Notes under the pieces: model-generated
Databases searched by the model: none
What the model saw: only the letters and a program-made list of their open reading frames with translations
What the model was told of the DNA's origin: nothing
Part shown: positions 1-8,265 of the stretch, one piece after another
Layout: every line of letters begins with the position of its first letter
How positions within the stretch are numbered: the stretch's first letter is position 1
Position numbers and translations under genes: made by a program
Assembly (NCBI GenBank): GCA_964643725.1
Contig: CAZXTL010000012.1
Location: forward strand, 1 to 52,023
DNA from: DYQY01 sp964643725
Lineage (GTDB): Bacteria; Margulisbacteria; Riflemargulisbacteria; GWF2-35-9; DYQY01
Length of the DNA: 52,023 nucleotides
Reading direction: 5' to 3'

Positions 1-86
1 TGGTGGACAGAGCTGGATTCGAACCAACGTACGGTAACCCGAGCAGATTTACAGTCTGCCGCCTTTAACCACTCGGCCATCTGTCC
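1..86 (-). tRNA. tRNA-Tyr (GTA anticodon)
   Basis: Read on the minus strand this folds as a class II tRNA. The acceptor stem GGACAGA pairs with TCTGTCC, followed by discriminator A and an encoded CCA at positions 3-1. The anticodon loop CTGTAAA (54-48) gives anticodon GTA, which reads Tyr codons UAC/UAU. A long variable arm and the TTCGAAT T-loop are present. The 3' end lies at the window edge but the gene is complete. Confidence 0.95.
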
Positions 87-124
87 ATTAAATTATTACG
101 TTCAAAATACTAACAGAATATCCA

Positions 125-149
125 GCCTTTAACAACTCGGATATCTGCC
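125..149 (-). pseudogene. Truncated copy of the tRNA-Tyr 5' part
   Basis: These bases match 61-85 of the intact tRNA-Tyr at 21 of 25 positions (the acceptor 5' strand plus D-arm). The similarity stops before the anticodon arm, so this is a tRNA fragment and not a gene. It sits 38 bases upstream of the real tRNA on the same strand, suggesting partial tandem duplication or a leftover recombination junction. Confidence 0.6.
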
Positions 150-151
150 TG

Positions 152-187
152 CCCCGCGTAGCTAAGCCTTCGGCTTGCGTAGTGGGG
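152..187. repeat. GC-rich imperfect hairpin beside the tRNA fragment
   Basis: CCCC (152-155) pairs with GGGG (184-187), and an inner stem AAGCC/GGCTT (164-168 with 172-176) closes a 3-base loop. GCGTAG occurs on both sides (156-161 and 177-182). It stands out from the AT-rich surroundings. No T-run follows on either side, so a simple terminator is not supported. The rest of 87-329 holds no gene I can see. Confidence 0.4.
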
Positions 188-329
188 TCCACAAACGTAA
201 AGGTAATTATATGAAAGATGCCAACATTAGGCAAGTTGATTTCTGCTTAACTATTTATAAAACTTGATATGCGTTATCCGTTCAAGGTATACTTGCTTTA
301 AATTAATATAAAATTAAGGATACTATTAG

Positions 330-1202
330 ATGGCAGAAAAAATTAAAGAAAAAAAATTAAAAAAGAAAAAGCCAACAGAAAAACACGACCGCATTGAACT
401 TACCCCTGAAGAAAGTAAAAAAAAGAGAAAAAAGTCACTTATTCTTTACTCCATTGTTATCGCGATTGTTGGCTTAATGTGTGCCTTCATGTATTCCTTT
501 CTAGTTAATTACATAAGCGCCATCCCTGATGTCATCGTCCCTGACGTCATTGGACTTTCTAAAAATGATGCTGTTTTCGTTTTAAAACAAAGCAAACTAG
601 AGCCTTTTCCTGGCGGTAGTCGTTTTTCACAAGAAGCCACTCCAGACATTGTTTTAGGAACCGACCCTGAACCAGGCAGAAAAGTAAAAGCCGGAAGAAA
701 AATAAGATACATTATTAATAGTGGACAAGAAGAAATTGTCTTACCAGAAATGAAAGGCCTATTCATTGATGAGGCTAAAGAATTAATGTCAAATCATAAT
801 ATTATTATTGAACAATCAACTGAAGAGTTCTCTATTGAAAATAGAGAAGGAACCATCATTGCCACAAACCCACCTGCAGGTGAAACTGTACAACGCAACA
901 GTACAGTCAATGTTGTAATATCTAAAGGATACCCTATAGAAATCACCTTTAATAAGATCTCAGACGGTGATGATAAAGCCTCAGTTAAGATATCACTTCA
1001 ACTACCTCTAAACAAAGAAGACGAAACAAAGAAAACAAACATCAAAATCATATCTGTTGCATCAAACTCTCAAAAAACGCTATACAACGAAAACGTCCCA
1101 TCAGGAAAAGAACTATCTTTTGACTTTGAGGAACTACTAGGAAATAGAATTGATATCTTCTTTAATGATATTCTCGCAAAAACAAGGGTTGTCGTTTTTT
1201 AA
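330..1202 (+). CDS. Membrane-anchored PASTA-domain protein without a kinase domain
   Basis: 290 residues. A very Lys-rich cytoplasmic head (1-35) is followed by one membrane segment (about 36-60) and two PASTA domains (about 68-132 and 135-200), each with the typical PxxxGL start and a P-x-G-x2-V turn (DPEPGRKV, NPPAGETV). About 90 unassigned residues follow. PASTA domains bind muropeptides or beta-lactams in PknB kinases and class B penicillin-binding proteins. Here neither kinase nor transpeptidase is present, so this is probably a cell-wall sensor or scaffold. It is followed 3 bases later by rsgA and then rpe, the order seen downstream of PASTA kinase genes in Firmicutes. AAGGA (316-320) lies ahead of the ATG. 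Confidence 0.85.
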   Translation: MAEKIKEKKLKKKKPTEKHDRIELTPEESKKKRKKSLILYSIVIAIVGLMCAFMYSFLVNYISAIPDVIVPDVIGLSKNDAVFVLKQSKLEPFPGGSRFSQEATPDIVLGTDPEPGRKVKAGRKIRYIINSGQEEIVLPEMKGLFIDEAKELMSNHNIIIEQSTEEFSIENREGTIIATNPPAGETVQRNSTVNVVISKGYPIEITFNKISDGDDKASVKISLQLPLNKEDETKKTNIKIISVASNSQKTLYNENVPSGKELSFDFEELLGNRIDIFFNDILAKTRVVVF

Positions 1203-1205
1203 CCA

Positions 1206-2081
1206 ATGACAACTTCCGGTATTGTCTGTAAAGTTCATAATAATATTTATACTCTATTAGACGAAACCTCAAAACAAGAATTACTTGCTTATAAAAAAAA
1301 ATCCATAGACAACCCAGCAGTAGGCGACCAAGTAGAATATTCTCCAGATTCCCAAGGAAATTTAATCACAAAAATAAAGCCTAGAAGAAACTTAATAAAA
1401 AAACCACTACTTGCTAACATCGACCTTATCCTCTTTGTTGTCGCAATCGCAGATCCAGACTATTCCTTTTATGTCATAGATAGTTTTCTTAGCTATTACA
1501 ACCACTTAAATGTTTCTCCTGTTATCCTTTTCAACAAAAAAGACCTATCTTCCGAGGCAACTAAAAACAAACTAAATAGATATGTTGAACTTGGATATGA
1601 GTGCTATTTCCTTAATGCTCTTAAACTTACAGCAGAAGAAAAAGAAGCTATCTTTAAATTAATAACCGATAAAACCATTGCCTTTGCTGGAAATTCTGGA
1701 GTAGGGAAATCTACTTTAGTAAATCAACTCTTTGGCAAAGATTTCATAAAAACAGGCGCAATTTCAGAAAAATCAAAAAAGGGAAAACAAACGACCACTC
1801 AAACGGTTCTTTATTACCACAAAGAACACAATTGCTTCCTTGCTGACACGCCTGGCTACTCCATGATAGACCTCGTTACCCTAAAAGATGCTAACATCGA
1901 TCAATTATTTCCTGAATTAGCAGAACTGCAAGGACAATGTAGGTTTGATAACTGCAAACATTTAACTGAACCACAATGCGCTATTAAGCAAGGGCTTGAA
2001 CAAGGTAAAATACTTCCATCCAGATACGATTCCTACTTAAAACTCATTACAGAATTAAAAAAACTCAAACCTAAATACTAA
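1206..2081 (+). CDS. rsgA: Ribosome small-subunit GTPase RsgA
   Basis: 291 residues, normal for the family. It has an N-terminal OB-fold (about 1-65), then a circularly permuted GTPase: G4 NKKD (110-113) precedes the P-loop GNSGVGKST (162-170), with G3 DTPG at 214-217. The C-terminal zinc motif is C245, C250, H252, C258. RsgA checks maturation of the 30S subunit and hydrolyses GTP when bound to it. The start lies 3 bases after the stop of the PASTA gene, so translation is probably coupled. No oddities seen. Confidence 0.96.
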   Translation: MTTSGIVCKVHNNIYTLLDETSKQELLAYKKKSIDNPAVGDQVEYSPDSQGNLITKIKPRRNLIKKPLLANIDLILFVVAIADPDYSFYVIDSFLSYYNHLNVSPVILFNKKDLSSEATKNKLNRYVELGYECYFLNALKLTAEEKEAIFKLITDKTIAFAGNSGVGKSTLVNQLFGKDFIKTGAISEKSKKGKQTTTQTVLYYHKEHNCFLADTPGYSMIDLVTLKDANIDQLFPELAELQGQCRFDNCKHLTEPQCAIKQGLEQGKILPSRYDSYLKLITELKKLKPKY

Positions 2082-2093
2082 TTCGAGGTCCCT

Positions 2094-2127
2094 TTCACTT
2101 TTCACTTTTCACTTTTCACTTTTCACA
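2094..2127. repeat. Heptamer tandem repeat (TTCACTT units)
   Basis: TTCACT occurs at 2094, 2101, 2108 and 2115, and TTCACA at 2122, all exactly 7 bases apart. The array runs into the rpe promoter. A degenerate array of the same period lies before hisB (39815-39859). Confidence 0.85.
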
Positions 2128-2135
2128 GTTATAAT
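2108..2135 (+). promoter_or_regulatory. rpe promoter built on the heptamer repeat
   Basis: TTCACT (2108-2113), 16-base spacer, perfect TATAAT (2130-2135), then 6 bases to the ATG at 2142. There is no room for a leader or ribosome binding site, so a leaderless transcript is predicted. Confidence 0.65.
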
Positions 2136-2141
2136 ACATTT

Positions 2142-2789
2142 ATGACATTAATCGCTCCTTCCATCCTTTCAACAGACTTCAATAACCTGGAAAAGAACAT
2201 TCAAATAATCGATGCGGCTGGAGCAGACTATATCCACATTGACGTTATGGATGGCCAATTCGTGCCAAACATAACCATAGGTCCTGTCGTTATTAAAAAT
2301 CTCAAAAAGATAACCAATTTACCACTTGATGTTCATTTAATGATAATCAAACCAGAAAACTTTATCGAGGACTTCCGAAACGCAGGTGCTGACATAATTA
2401 CCGTACACTATGAGGCAAGCAATCATCTAGACAGACTCATTCACCAGATAAAAGCAACTGGCGCCAAGGCAGGCGTATCTATTAATCCAGCAACTCCGAT
2501 TGAAAACATATTCCCAATCCTTGGGATTGTGGATATTGTGCTAATAATGTCTGTAAACCCAGGATTTGGTGGTCAAAAGTTTATCCCTTATACTCTTGAA
2601 AAAGTAAAAAAACTTAAAAACAAAATCAACTCACTTGGACTAACAACCATGATAGAAATTGATGGTGGCGTTACTTTAGACAACGCAAAAGAAATAATAA
2701 GTGCAGGAGCAGATATCTTAGTAGCAGGCTCAACCGTCTTCAACAGTAAAAATATTCCTGAAACTATCTCTCTTTTAAAAAATGCCTAA
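2142..2789 (+). CDS. rpe: Ribulose-phosphate 3-epimerase
   Basis: 215 residues, full length. A TIM-barrel enzyme that interconverts ribulose 5-phosphate and xylulose 5-phosphate in the pentose phosphate pathway. Visible signatures are HIDVMDG near residue 33, VHLMI, the phosphate-binding NPGFGGQKF near 140 and DGGV near 175. The metal and acid-base residues (His33, Asp35, His66 and the later Asp of DGG) appear present. The gene follows rsgA as in many bacteria but has its own promoter abutting the ATG. Its last 8 bases overlap ribD. Confidence 0.96.
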   Translation: MTLIAPSILSTDFNNLEKNIQIIDAAGADYIHIDVMDGQFVPNITIGPVVIKNLKKITNLPLDVHLMIIKPENFIEDFRNAGADIITVHYEASNHLDRLIHQIKATGAKAGVSINPATPIENIFPILGIVDIVLIMSVNPGFGGQKFIPYTLEKVKKLKNKINSLGLTTMIEIDGGVTLDNAKEIISAGADILVAGSTVFNSKNIPETISLLKNA

Positions 2790-3915
2790 CACTCCTAACA
2801 AAAATATCGATATCAAATTTATGAAAAAAGCTTTATCTCTTGCCCTAAAAGGTGCTGGATATGTGTCACCTAACCCAATGGTTGGAGCTGTTTTAGTAAA
2901 AGATAATAAAATTATTGCCACTGGATATCACCAAAAATATGGCGAAGCTCATGCTGAAAGAATAGCGCTAGAAAAAGCTGGTTCGCTAGCTAAAGATGCT
3001 ACTCTGTATGTAACGTTAGAGCCCTGTTGCCATCATGGAAAAACACCACCTTGTACAGACGCAATCATTGATGCAGGCGTAAAACGAGTTGTAATTGCCA
3101 TGAGAGACCCCAACCCGCTAGTCTCTGAATCCGAAAATATCCTAAAGTCATCAAACATAGAGGTTGTCTATGAAATCCTTGAAAAAGAAGCAAAAATTAT
3201 TAACCAAGCCTTTATCAAAAACATGAAATACAAAAGACCTTATGTAACCCTGAAGCTAGGTACAACCTTAGATGGGAAAATAGCTGATAAATTCATGAAC
3301 AGCAAATGGATAACCAATGAACTAAGCAGAACGCATGTTCACAAACTCAGATTTGAAAATGATGCTATCCTCGTTGGTGCGGGAACAGTTTGTAGCGATA
3401 ACCCAACCCTCACTGTACGTCACACGAAAAAGAAGCTCAACTGGACAAAAATAATTGTAGATCCTTTCTTGCAAGTGCCTCCGGCTGCTAAAATATTTGA
3501 ATCAAAAGACAAAGTGGTTTTTGTAACACAAGATCCAACAACAATAAATCAAACAGAAAAAGATGAATTTAAAAAGAAATTAAAAATCCTTTCAGACACG
3601 GGCTGTGATTTTATATTCTTGGAACTAAAAAAAGAAGGTTTTGACATAAAAAAAATCCTTAAAGAACTTTCTAGCTTTGGCATTAATTCTGTCTTGGTTG
3701 AAGGTGGAAGCCAGATAGCAACTTCTTTCCTACAAAGTAATTCTGTAGATAGATTCATTCGGTTTATCGCACCAAAACTAATGAACGATGACAAAGCAAT
3801 ACCAATGTTCAATCTTAATCATGAAAACATTGAGTTCCCTTTAGAGTTAGAACTAATAAATACCATGAAATTTGAACAAGATGTTATGCTGGAATATTTA
3901 ATTAATAAATACTAA
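2782..3915 (+). CDS. ribD: Bifunctional riboflavin deaminase/reductase RibD
   Basis: 377 residues. The N-terminal cytidine-deaminase-like domain has the zinc site His57-Ala-Glu59, with Cys82 and Cys91 (EPCCHHGKTPPC). It deaminates diaminohydroxyphosphoribosylaminopyrimidine. The C-terminal domain (about 150-377) is the NADPH-dependent RibD/dihydrofolate-reductase-like fold, with KLGTTLDGK and LVEGG motifs, reducing the ribose. Together they perform two successive steps of riboflavin synthesis. The start codon overlaps the end of rpe. The other rib genes are not in the window and I see no FMN riboswitch upstream. Confidence 0.95.
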   Translation: MPNTPNKNIDIKFMKKALSLALKGAGYVSPNPMVGAVLVKDNKIIATGYHQKYGEAHAERIALEKAGSLAKDATLYVTLEPCCHHGKTPPCTDAIIDAGVKRVVIAMRDPNPLVSESENILKSSNIEVVYEILEKEAKIINQAFIKNMKYKRPYVTLKLGTTLDGKIADKFMNSKWITNELSRTHVHKLRFENDAILVGAGTVCSDNPTLTVRHTKKKLNWTKIIVDPFLQVPPAAKIFESKDKVVFVTQDPTTINQTEKDEFKKKLKILSDTGCDFIFLELKKEGFDIKKILKELSSFGINSVLVEGGSQIATSFLQSNSVDRFIRFIAPKLMNDDKAIPMFNLNHENIEFPLELELINTMKFEQDVMLEYLINKY

Positions 3916-3916
3916 A

Positions 3917-6196
3917 TTAATTTCCAGAAACAGTTACCTGTAAGTCTACTTTTGAGTTTGATATTCCAAACTTATCCCTATATTTATCTCTAAACGCACT
4001 GGTAGGTGGCTTTTCAAAAACAACATGTTGTTCAGTAGTCTCTATAACTTCCGCTAACCTTTGCCCCATAAACCCTTTTAATGTTAATAAGAAATAAATA
4101 GGGTGCGGAATATTATGCATAGTGAGCATATTCCCTAACCCTTTTGCAATTATTAAGCTTCCCTTTAAGTTTTGCATTAATGAAGGGTCAAAAAATCGCT
4201 TATCGTGACCTAACAAAGCAGAACTATGCGAGTCTGCAACAGCAACTGAAACATGGTCTGGCGCATATGCCATAAGATCATTTGCTTTTTCTTTCAAATA
4301 ATTAGTATCTACGTCGTTCTCTACTTTTTCAGATCTTCCAACAAGCGTAATCTGTAATGGAACATTGCTCTGCTTTCTGTCGCCGATGACAGCCCTTAAC
4401 AGCTCAAAATCAAAACGCATTTCACCTAAATTATCAAAAAAGAAAACTATACGATTTGTTGTTCTTAACTTCTCGGCCAATTCTGTTACCTTCGGGCCTA
4501 ATCGTTCCCTTAAAGAGCTTACCTTATTCCTCGAGAAAACCTCAAAAGTTGTCCAGATATCTTTCTCTTCAGTTGACAAAGGAATCTTTTGGATTGCCTC
4601 AGCAAAAGCCTTTCCTGCAGTATAATAATCCTGGCCCTCTTTTATTAGAAACTCTGATATTTTTTCAAATCCAGCAAAATTTCTAGATTTATCAGCCTTT
4701 ACTCGTCCATAAACAAAAAGATCTATTAATACTTGAGGATCATCAATATTTAACATAGACATAAACCTACCTATATTAGGGGTAGAAAGATCAAAGCCAT
4801 TAGCGCCAACGGCCAAAGCAATTCTATCAGCCACAGATAACCTATTATCATAATAAAACTTCTCAACTGCCTTTCCAAGATTACCATCTACTTTCTCTAG
4901 ATGATGTCTGTCGTCTTTTACTTTGCTCGGAGCAAACATCCTATACATTTTATGAATGATTCCTTTTGTTTCCTGAATTGATAAACTATCAATTAATGGC
5001 AACCCAACATAGATTGACCTTAATCTTAATTCCATTAGCGCCTGAACATAGGACTTAAATTCATCCTTTTCTTTAGGATCTTGTATTCTTTCTGCCAATC
5101 TTGATATATAAGCATTCAAATCCTTAATTACACTATCATACTCTTTACTAACTTCTTCTATAGAAAATAATCCAGGGTGATTAACGGATTCTGTTATGTC
5201 TGTTGGCGTCATTGAATACCCCAATAACTCTTTTAATAAACTTGCCTCTATCTCTTCAGCACTACGGAAACGAAACAACCAATCAGGGATTTTATTAGCA
5301 CTAAAACGAGCTATAAACTCTAAAAGTCTTTTATGTTCAAAAGAAAGATCATGCAAACCGCCAGAAGAAGAATTATTGTAAGCATTTATTGTAGAACCGC
5401 CGACGACTTTTGCGCCTTTAAGATTACTTCGATCCATCAATATTTTACTCATCTGCCTTTCGTTCCTAGAAATAAAAGAAACACCATTAAGATCGCAATT
5501 ATTTATTACAGAATCAGGAAATATATAGCCCGTAAAAGAATCTCTCCCGGGACCATCTATTAAACTACTATGCTCAGATATTCTAACTTTCTTGCCAACA
5601 TGATAACCATCTACAAAGGATATCTTTATTATTGCGCCATCATCAACCTTTACATTTTGTAATGTGGCTCTTTCTATTGTAACGTCTTTACCAATTTCCC
5701 CTTTTACATAAGCTGAACGAATCAAGCTTCCCTCTCCAACGCTAGTACTCTCTACCGTAGCATCTTCCAGAACAACATTGTTTTCAATACGTCCATTTAT
5801 AATAATACAATTATCTAATTGTACATTATCACCGATAACTGTATCCCCCAATATTATGCTATCTTTTATTGTAGTGCCACTTCCAACAACAACTCGTTGA
5901 TTTTTTGAGAAAGGCAATAACTCATAAGACAAATGATCTTTGTATAATGCTGTTGTTATTTTTGCTTTTACTTGTGAGAGCTGCTGCCATAACTTCTTAG
6001 TATTAATGTACCCTACCTCAAGGATTTTTTGCAATCCTTTAATGTTTACACTTAAAAGAACTGATCCATCTATTATATTATTATCATCTATCTGTACGTC
6101 ACCACAAACAGCACTACTAATAAAAGTATTATTATTCCCAAAAATTGGAGATAACTCTTTATACTCTCTGATTAAACTAACTATTTTATTGTACAT
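3917..6196 (-). CDS. Left-handed beta-helix domain fused to a DUF89 damage-control phosphatase
   Basis: 759 residues from the ATG at 6196 (a TTG at 6205 is possible; AAGGTG lies 10 bases before the ATG). Residues about 95-265 are hexapeptide repeats of the left-handed beta-helix type found in GlmU-like acyltransferases. From about 290 on the protein matches DUF89/ARMT1: the helical-region motif AVGANGFDLS (about 463-472), DNLGE (588-592, metal-binding Asp-Asn), Asn-Asp at 627-628, and AKGLGN with Lys685. All hallmark residues are present, so a working metal-dependent phosphatase on sugar phosphates or related damaged metabolites is likely. I do not know this domain pairing from described proteins. 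It overlaps the upstream nucleotidyltransferase gene by 16 bases, so the two are coupled. Whether the helix is catalytic or only trimerises the protein cannot be seen. Confidence 0.8.
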   Translation of the reverse strand: MYNKIVSLIREYKELSPIFGNNNTFISSAVCGDVQIDDNNIIDGSVLLSVNIKGLQKILEVGYINTKKLWQQLSQVKAKITTALYKDHLSYELLPFSKNQRVVVGSGTTIKDSIILGDTVIGDNVQLDNCIIINGRIENNVVLEDATVESTSVGEGSLIRSAYVKGEIGKDVTIERATLQNVKVDDGAIIKISFVDGYHVGKKVRISEHSSLIDGPGRDSFTGYIFPDSVINNCDLNGVSFISRNERQMSKILMDRSNLKGAKVVGGSTINAYNNSSSGGLHDLSFEHKRLLEFIARFSANKIPDWLFRFRSAEEIEASLLKELLGYSMTPTDITESVNHPGLFSIEEVSKEYDSVIKDLNAYISRLAERIQDPKEKDEFKSYVQALMELRLRSIYVGLPLIDSLSIQETKGIIHKMYRMFAPSKVKDDRHHLEKVDGNLGKAVEKFYYDNRLSVADRIALAVGANGFDLSTPNIGRFMSMLNIDDPQVLIDLFVYGRVKADKSRNFAGFEKISEFLIKEGQDYYTAGKAFAEAIQKIPLSTEEKDIWTTFEVFSRNKVSSLRERLGPKVTELAEKLRTTNRIVFFFDNLGEMRFDFELLRAVIGDRKQSNVPLQITLVGRSEKVENDVDTNYLKEKANDLMAYAPDHVSVAVADSHSSALLGHDKRFFDPSLMQNLKGSLIIAKGLGNMLTMHNIPHPIYFLLTLKGFMGQRLAEVIETTEQHVVFEKPPTSAFRDKYRDKFGISNSKVDLQVTVSGN

Positions 6197-7953
6197 ACAA
6201 CACAATCACCTTGAAATAAATTATTTTGACCTAGAGATGATGGTCCTGACAAGAAAATAGAAGACCCATCACTCAATGTACTATTTGGAGAAATACTTTC
6301 ATCTTTCTGTTCATATATCTCAATTGTAACGTTCTGTCCCACATTCCAACCACCACTACTTAATAATTGTTTATTTACACCAGTTATTTGAGCACTATTC
6401 TTCTGTACAGCATCCCTATCCTTATTTCCAAGGCCTAATTCTCCTCTTTTAACCTGAAAATAACCAATCCCGTGTGGTGTATACTTTTGACCAACTGCAT
6501 TAACAACTCCAATAATGGGTTTCTCATAAAAAGTTGCACCTGCCTTAATTTCTTTTTCTGAACTTAAAGGAAGAAAATCTATCCCTTTACTAGCTATATA
6601 AACACCAGCACCTAAATGATGTGCCTCTTTATTTCTGGAATCTCTAACCTCTTTTGGTGTTGTTTTGCCTGAAAAAGCTCTATCTAAAAATGTATCAACA
6701 TGTGCATACTTACCGTCGGGATCATCCATCAAAGGATAAGTTGCTACTGACAACATCCTTGTATTGGCTACATGTGAACCAAGGAATTCTTTTAAAACAT
6801 CAACATCAACTCCCATCTTTTCTCCATCAATAAAAATCACATTTTTAATAGCACTACCTAAAATATCATTAGTCATTACTCTTTCAAATACATACCCTGT
6901 GCCACCAGGATAACTTGGCATATTAGTTCCTGCTGTTGATACCATATCTTGTAATACGTAAGAAAACTTATCCTTCGAGTGGCCAAAGAACTTATTATTT
7001 TCTAAATAATCTTTAGTAATAACATCATCTGGAAGTATAGAAATAACAATTTGCCCAATATCTAATGGCAAACTCCTAATAAGTAGTTCTAGTGGTGTTT
7101 TTCTTGACGCAATTGGCAAAGGTACTGTTGGCTTAGTCCAGTCTCCGGTTACCAACCTCGAACCTTTACCTGAACAAAATAATACTGCTGCTGTTTCAGA
7201 CAAAACCTTAACATCAGAACCTACTCTCAAATATTCTTCTCGATTAGAATCACCTATAAGACTTACCTTTCTTGGTTCTTCATGATACACAACGTTAAGA
7301 TTAATTCCATTTTCAAAAAAAACTTCCTTTGCTCCTTTAATATCTATAAGCATAGTAATCTCTGAAAATAACTCTTTAACCCTAATCTGTAAAATCTCTT
7401 GAATCTTTGCCCGTTCTGACTTACCTAGCCGACCAAGAATACTATTAATTTCATTTATTGACCGAGAAACAAACAATAACAAAAGCAAACTATATTTCTC
7501 TGACCGTATCATATCTTTCACGAGCATACTCTCTGTTTCAACAAAACGCTGTGCCTTATTTACATAAAAAGAGAATATATCAAACCCATACATGTCTTCT
7601 TCTTTTAAAGAAGTTTTTGCTTGAATAACTGCTAGAGCCCTAAAAGCCATAATTTTATCAGTTTTATTTAAAAGACTAACAGTATAAAACAATAAACCTA
7701 GTGGATAATTAGCTGGGTCATTCTTGTTCTGCTTAATATATTCATCAACTATACCTGGAAGGTCATCAGCGCTGACCCAAGCTTCTGTAAGCCCCAGATA
7801 TAACAAATAAGGAGAAAACAAAGAAACCATCGCAGATGATTTATACTGAGCAAAGCTTGCACTTTTAAACAATATTTCAAATTCTTTTATAGATAATAGC
7901 GATTTGTCGTCAACTGTTTTTGTAGAAACAATCTTATTTTTCATCATTGGCAT
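6181..7953 (-). CDS. Nucleotidyltransferase-like protein with a long N-terminal helical extension
   Basis: 590 residues. The first 230 or so are helical and unrecognised. From residue 252 it resembles the nucleotide-diphospho-sugar transferase fold: AVLFCSGKGSRL (256-267) as the glycine-rich NTP loop, a following Lys-Pro (274-275), a Gly-rich SYPGGTGYVF segment, and FIDGEKMG as a likely metal-binding Asp strand. Such enzymes join a sugar 1-phosphate to an NTP. The exact sugar is unknown; the layout recalls UDP-sugar or fucose-1-phosphate pyrophosphorylases. The next gene supplies a hexapeptide helix and a sugar-phosphate phosphatase, as if GlmU-like functions were split and extended. AGGAG lies 13 bases upstream of the ATG and TATAAT boxes lie at 7980-7985 and 7994-7999 (minus strand). 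Confidence 0.72.
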   Translation of the reverse strand: MPMMKNKIVSTKTVDDKSLLSIKEFEILFKSASFAQYKSSAMVSLFSPYLLYLGLTEAWVSADDLPGIVDEYIKQNKNDPANYPLGLLFYTVSLLNKTDKIMAFRALAVIQAKTSLKEEDMYGFDIFSFYVNKAQRFVETESMLVKDMIRSEKYSLLLLLFVSRSINEINSILGRLGKSERAKIQEILQIRVKELFSEITMLIDIKGAKEVFFENGINLNVVYHEEPRKVSLIGDSNREEYLRVGSDVKVLSETAAVLFCSGKGSRLVTGDWTKPTVPLPIASRKTPLELLIRSLPLDIGQIVISILPDDVITKDYLENNKFFGHSKDKFSYVLQDMVSTAGTNMPSYPGGTGYVFERVMTNDILGSAIKNVIFIDGEKMGVDVDVLKEFLGSHVANTRMLSVATYPLMDDPDGKYAHVDTFLDRAFSGKTTPKEVRDSRNKEAHHLGAGVYIASKGIDFLPLSSEKEIKAGATFYEKPIIGVVNAVGQKYTPHGIGYFQVKRGELGLGNKDRDAVQKNSAQITGVNKQLLSSGGWNVGQNVTIEIYEQKDESISPNSTLSDGSSIFLSGPSSLGQNNLFQGDCVVCTIK

Positions 7954-8265
7954 ATTAAATATCTTTCTCCTAAGGTTATATTATAACTCTCTCATTATAT
8001 ATATCGAAAAAAAATGCACTTTGACTCAATTATTTATTAAAATTTTTTTTATTAACTATTCTTATATTTAGAACCCAATAACCAAGCTCATCAAGCAAGA
8101 CAGACCACAAAAAAAGAATGTATTTCAAGTGCGCTTCACGCTAATCCAATAAACTATAGTATTAACAGTAAGCGTCTAATACGTAGTTTAAAAAATTATT
8201 GATAACTATTTGTATTTTATTTAACATCATAATAAATTATCGGTAACTCTTGAAAATAATTGCAT
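7954..8265. other. 312-base gene-free stretch, mostly AT-rich
   Basis: It contains the ribosome binding site and minus-strand TATAAT candidates (7980-7985, 7994-7999) for the nucleotidyltransferase gene near its left end. I see no convincing terminator for the gene on its right, no RNA gene and no credible short reading frame in the rest. Confidence 0.5.

Noticed and set aside
2094..2127. CRISPR-like array
   Set aside because: Seven-base units repeated without spacers are a simple tandem repeat, not a CRISPR array; no cas genes are present.
2700..2790. FMN riboswitch before ribD
   Set aside because: The region upstream of ribD is the coding end of rpe, and no conserved FMN-element segments are seen.
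5940..6260. Plus-strand frame opposite the junction of the nucleotidyltransferase and beta-helix genes
   Set aside because: No ribosome binding site or recognisable protein pattern; both opposing genes are conserved-looking here.
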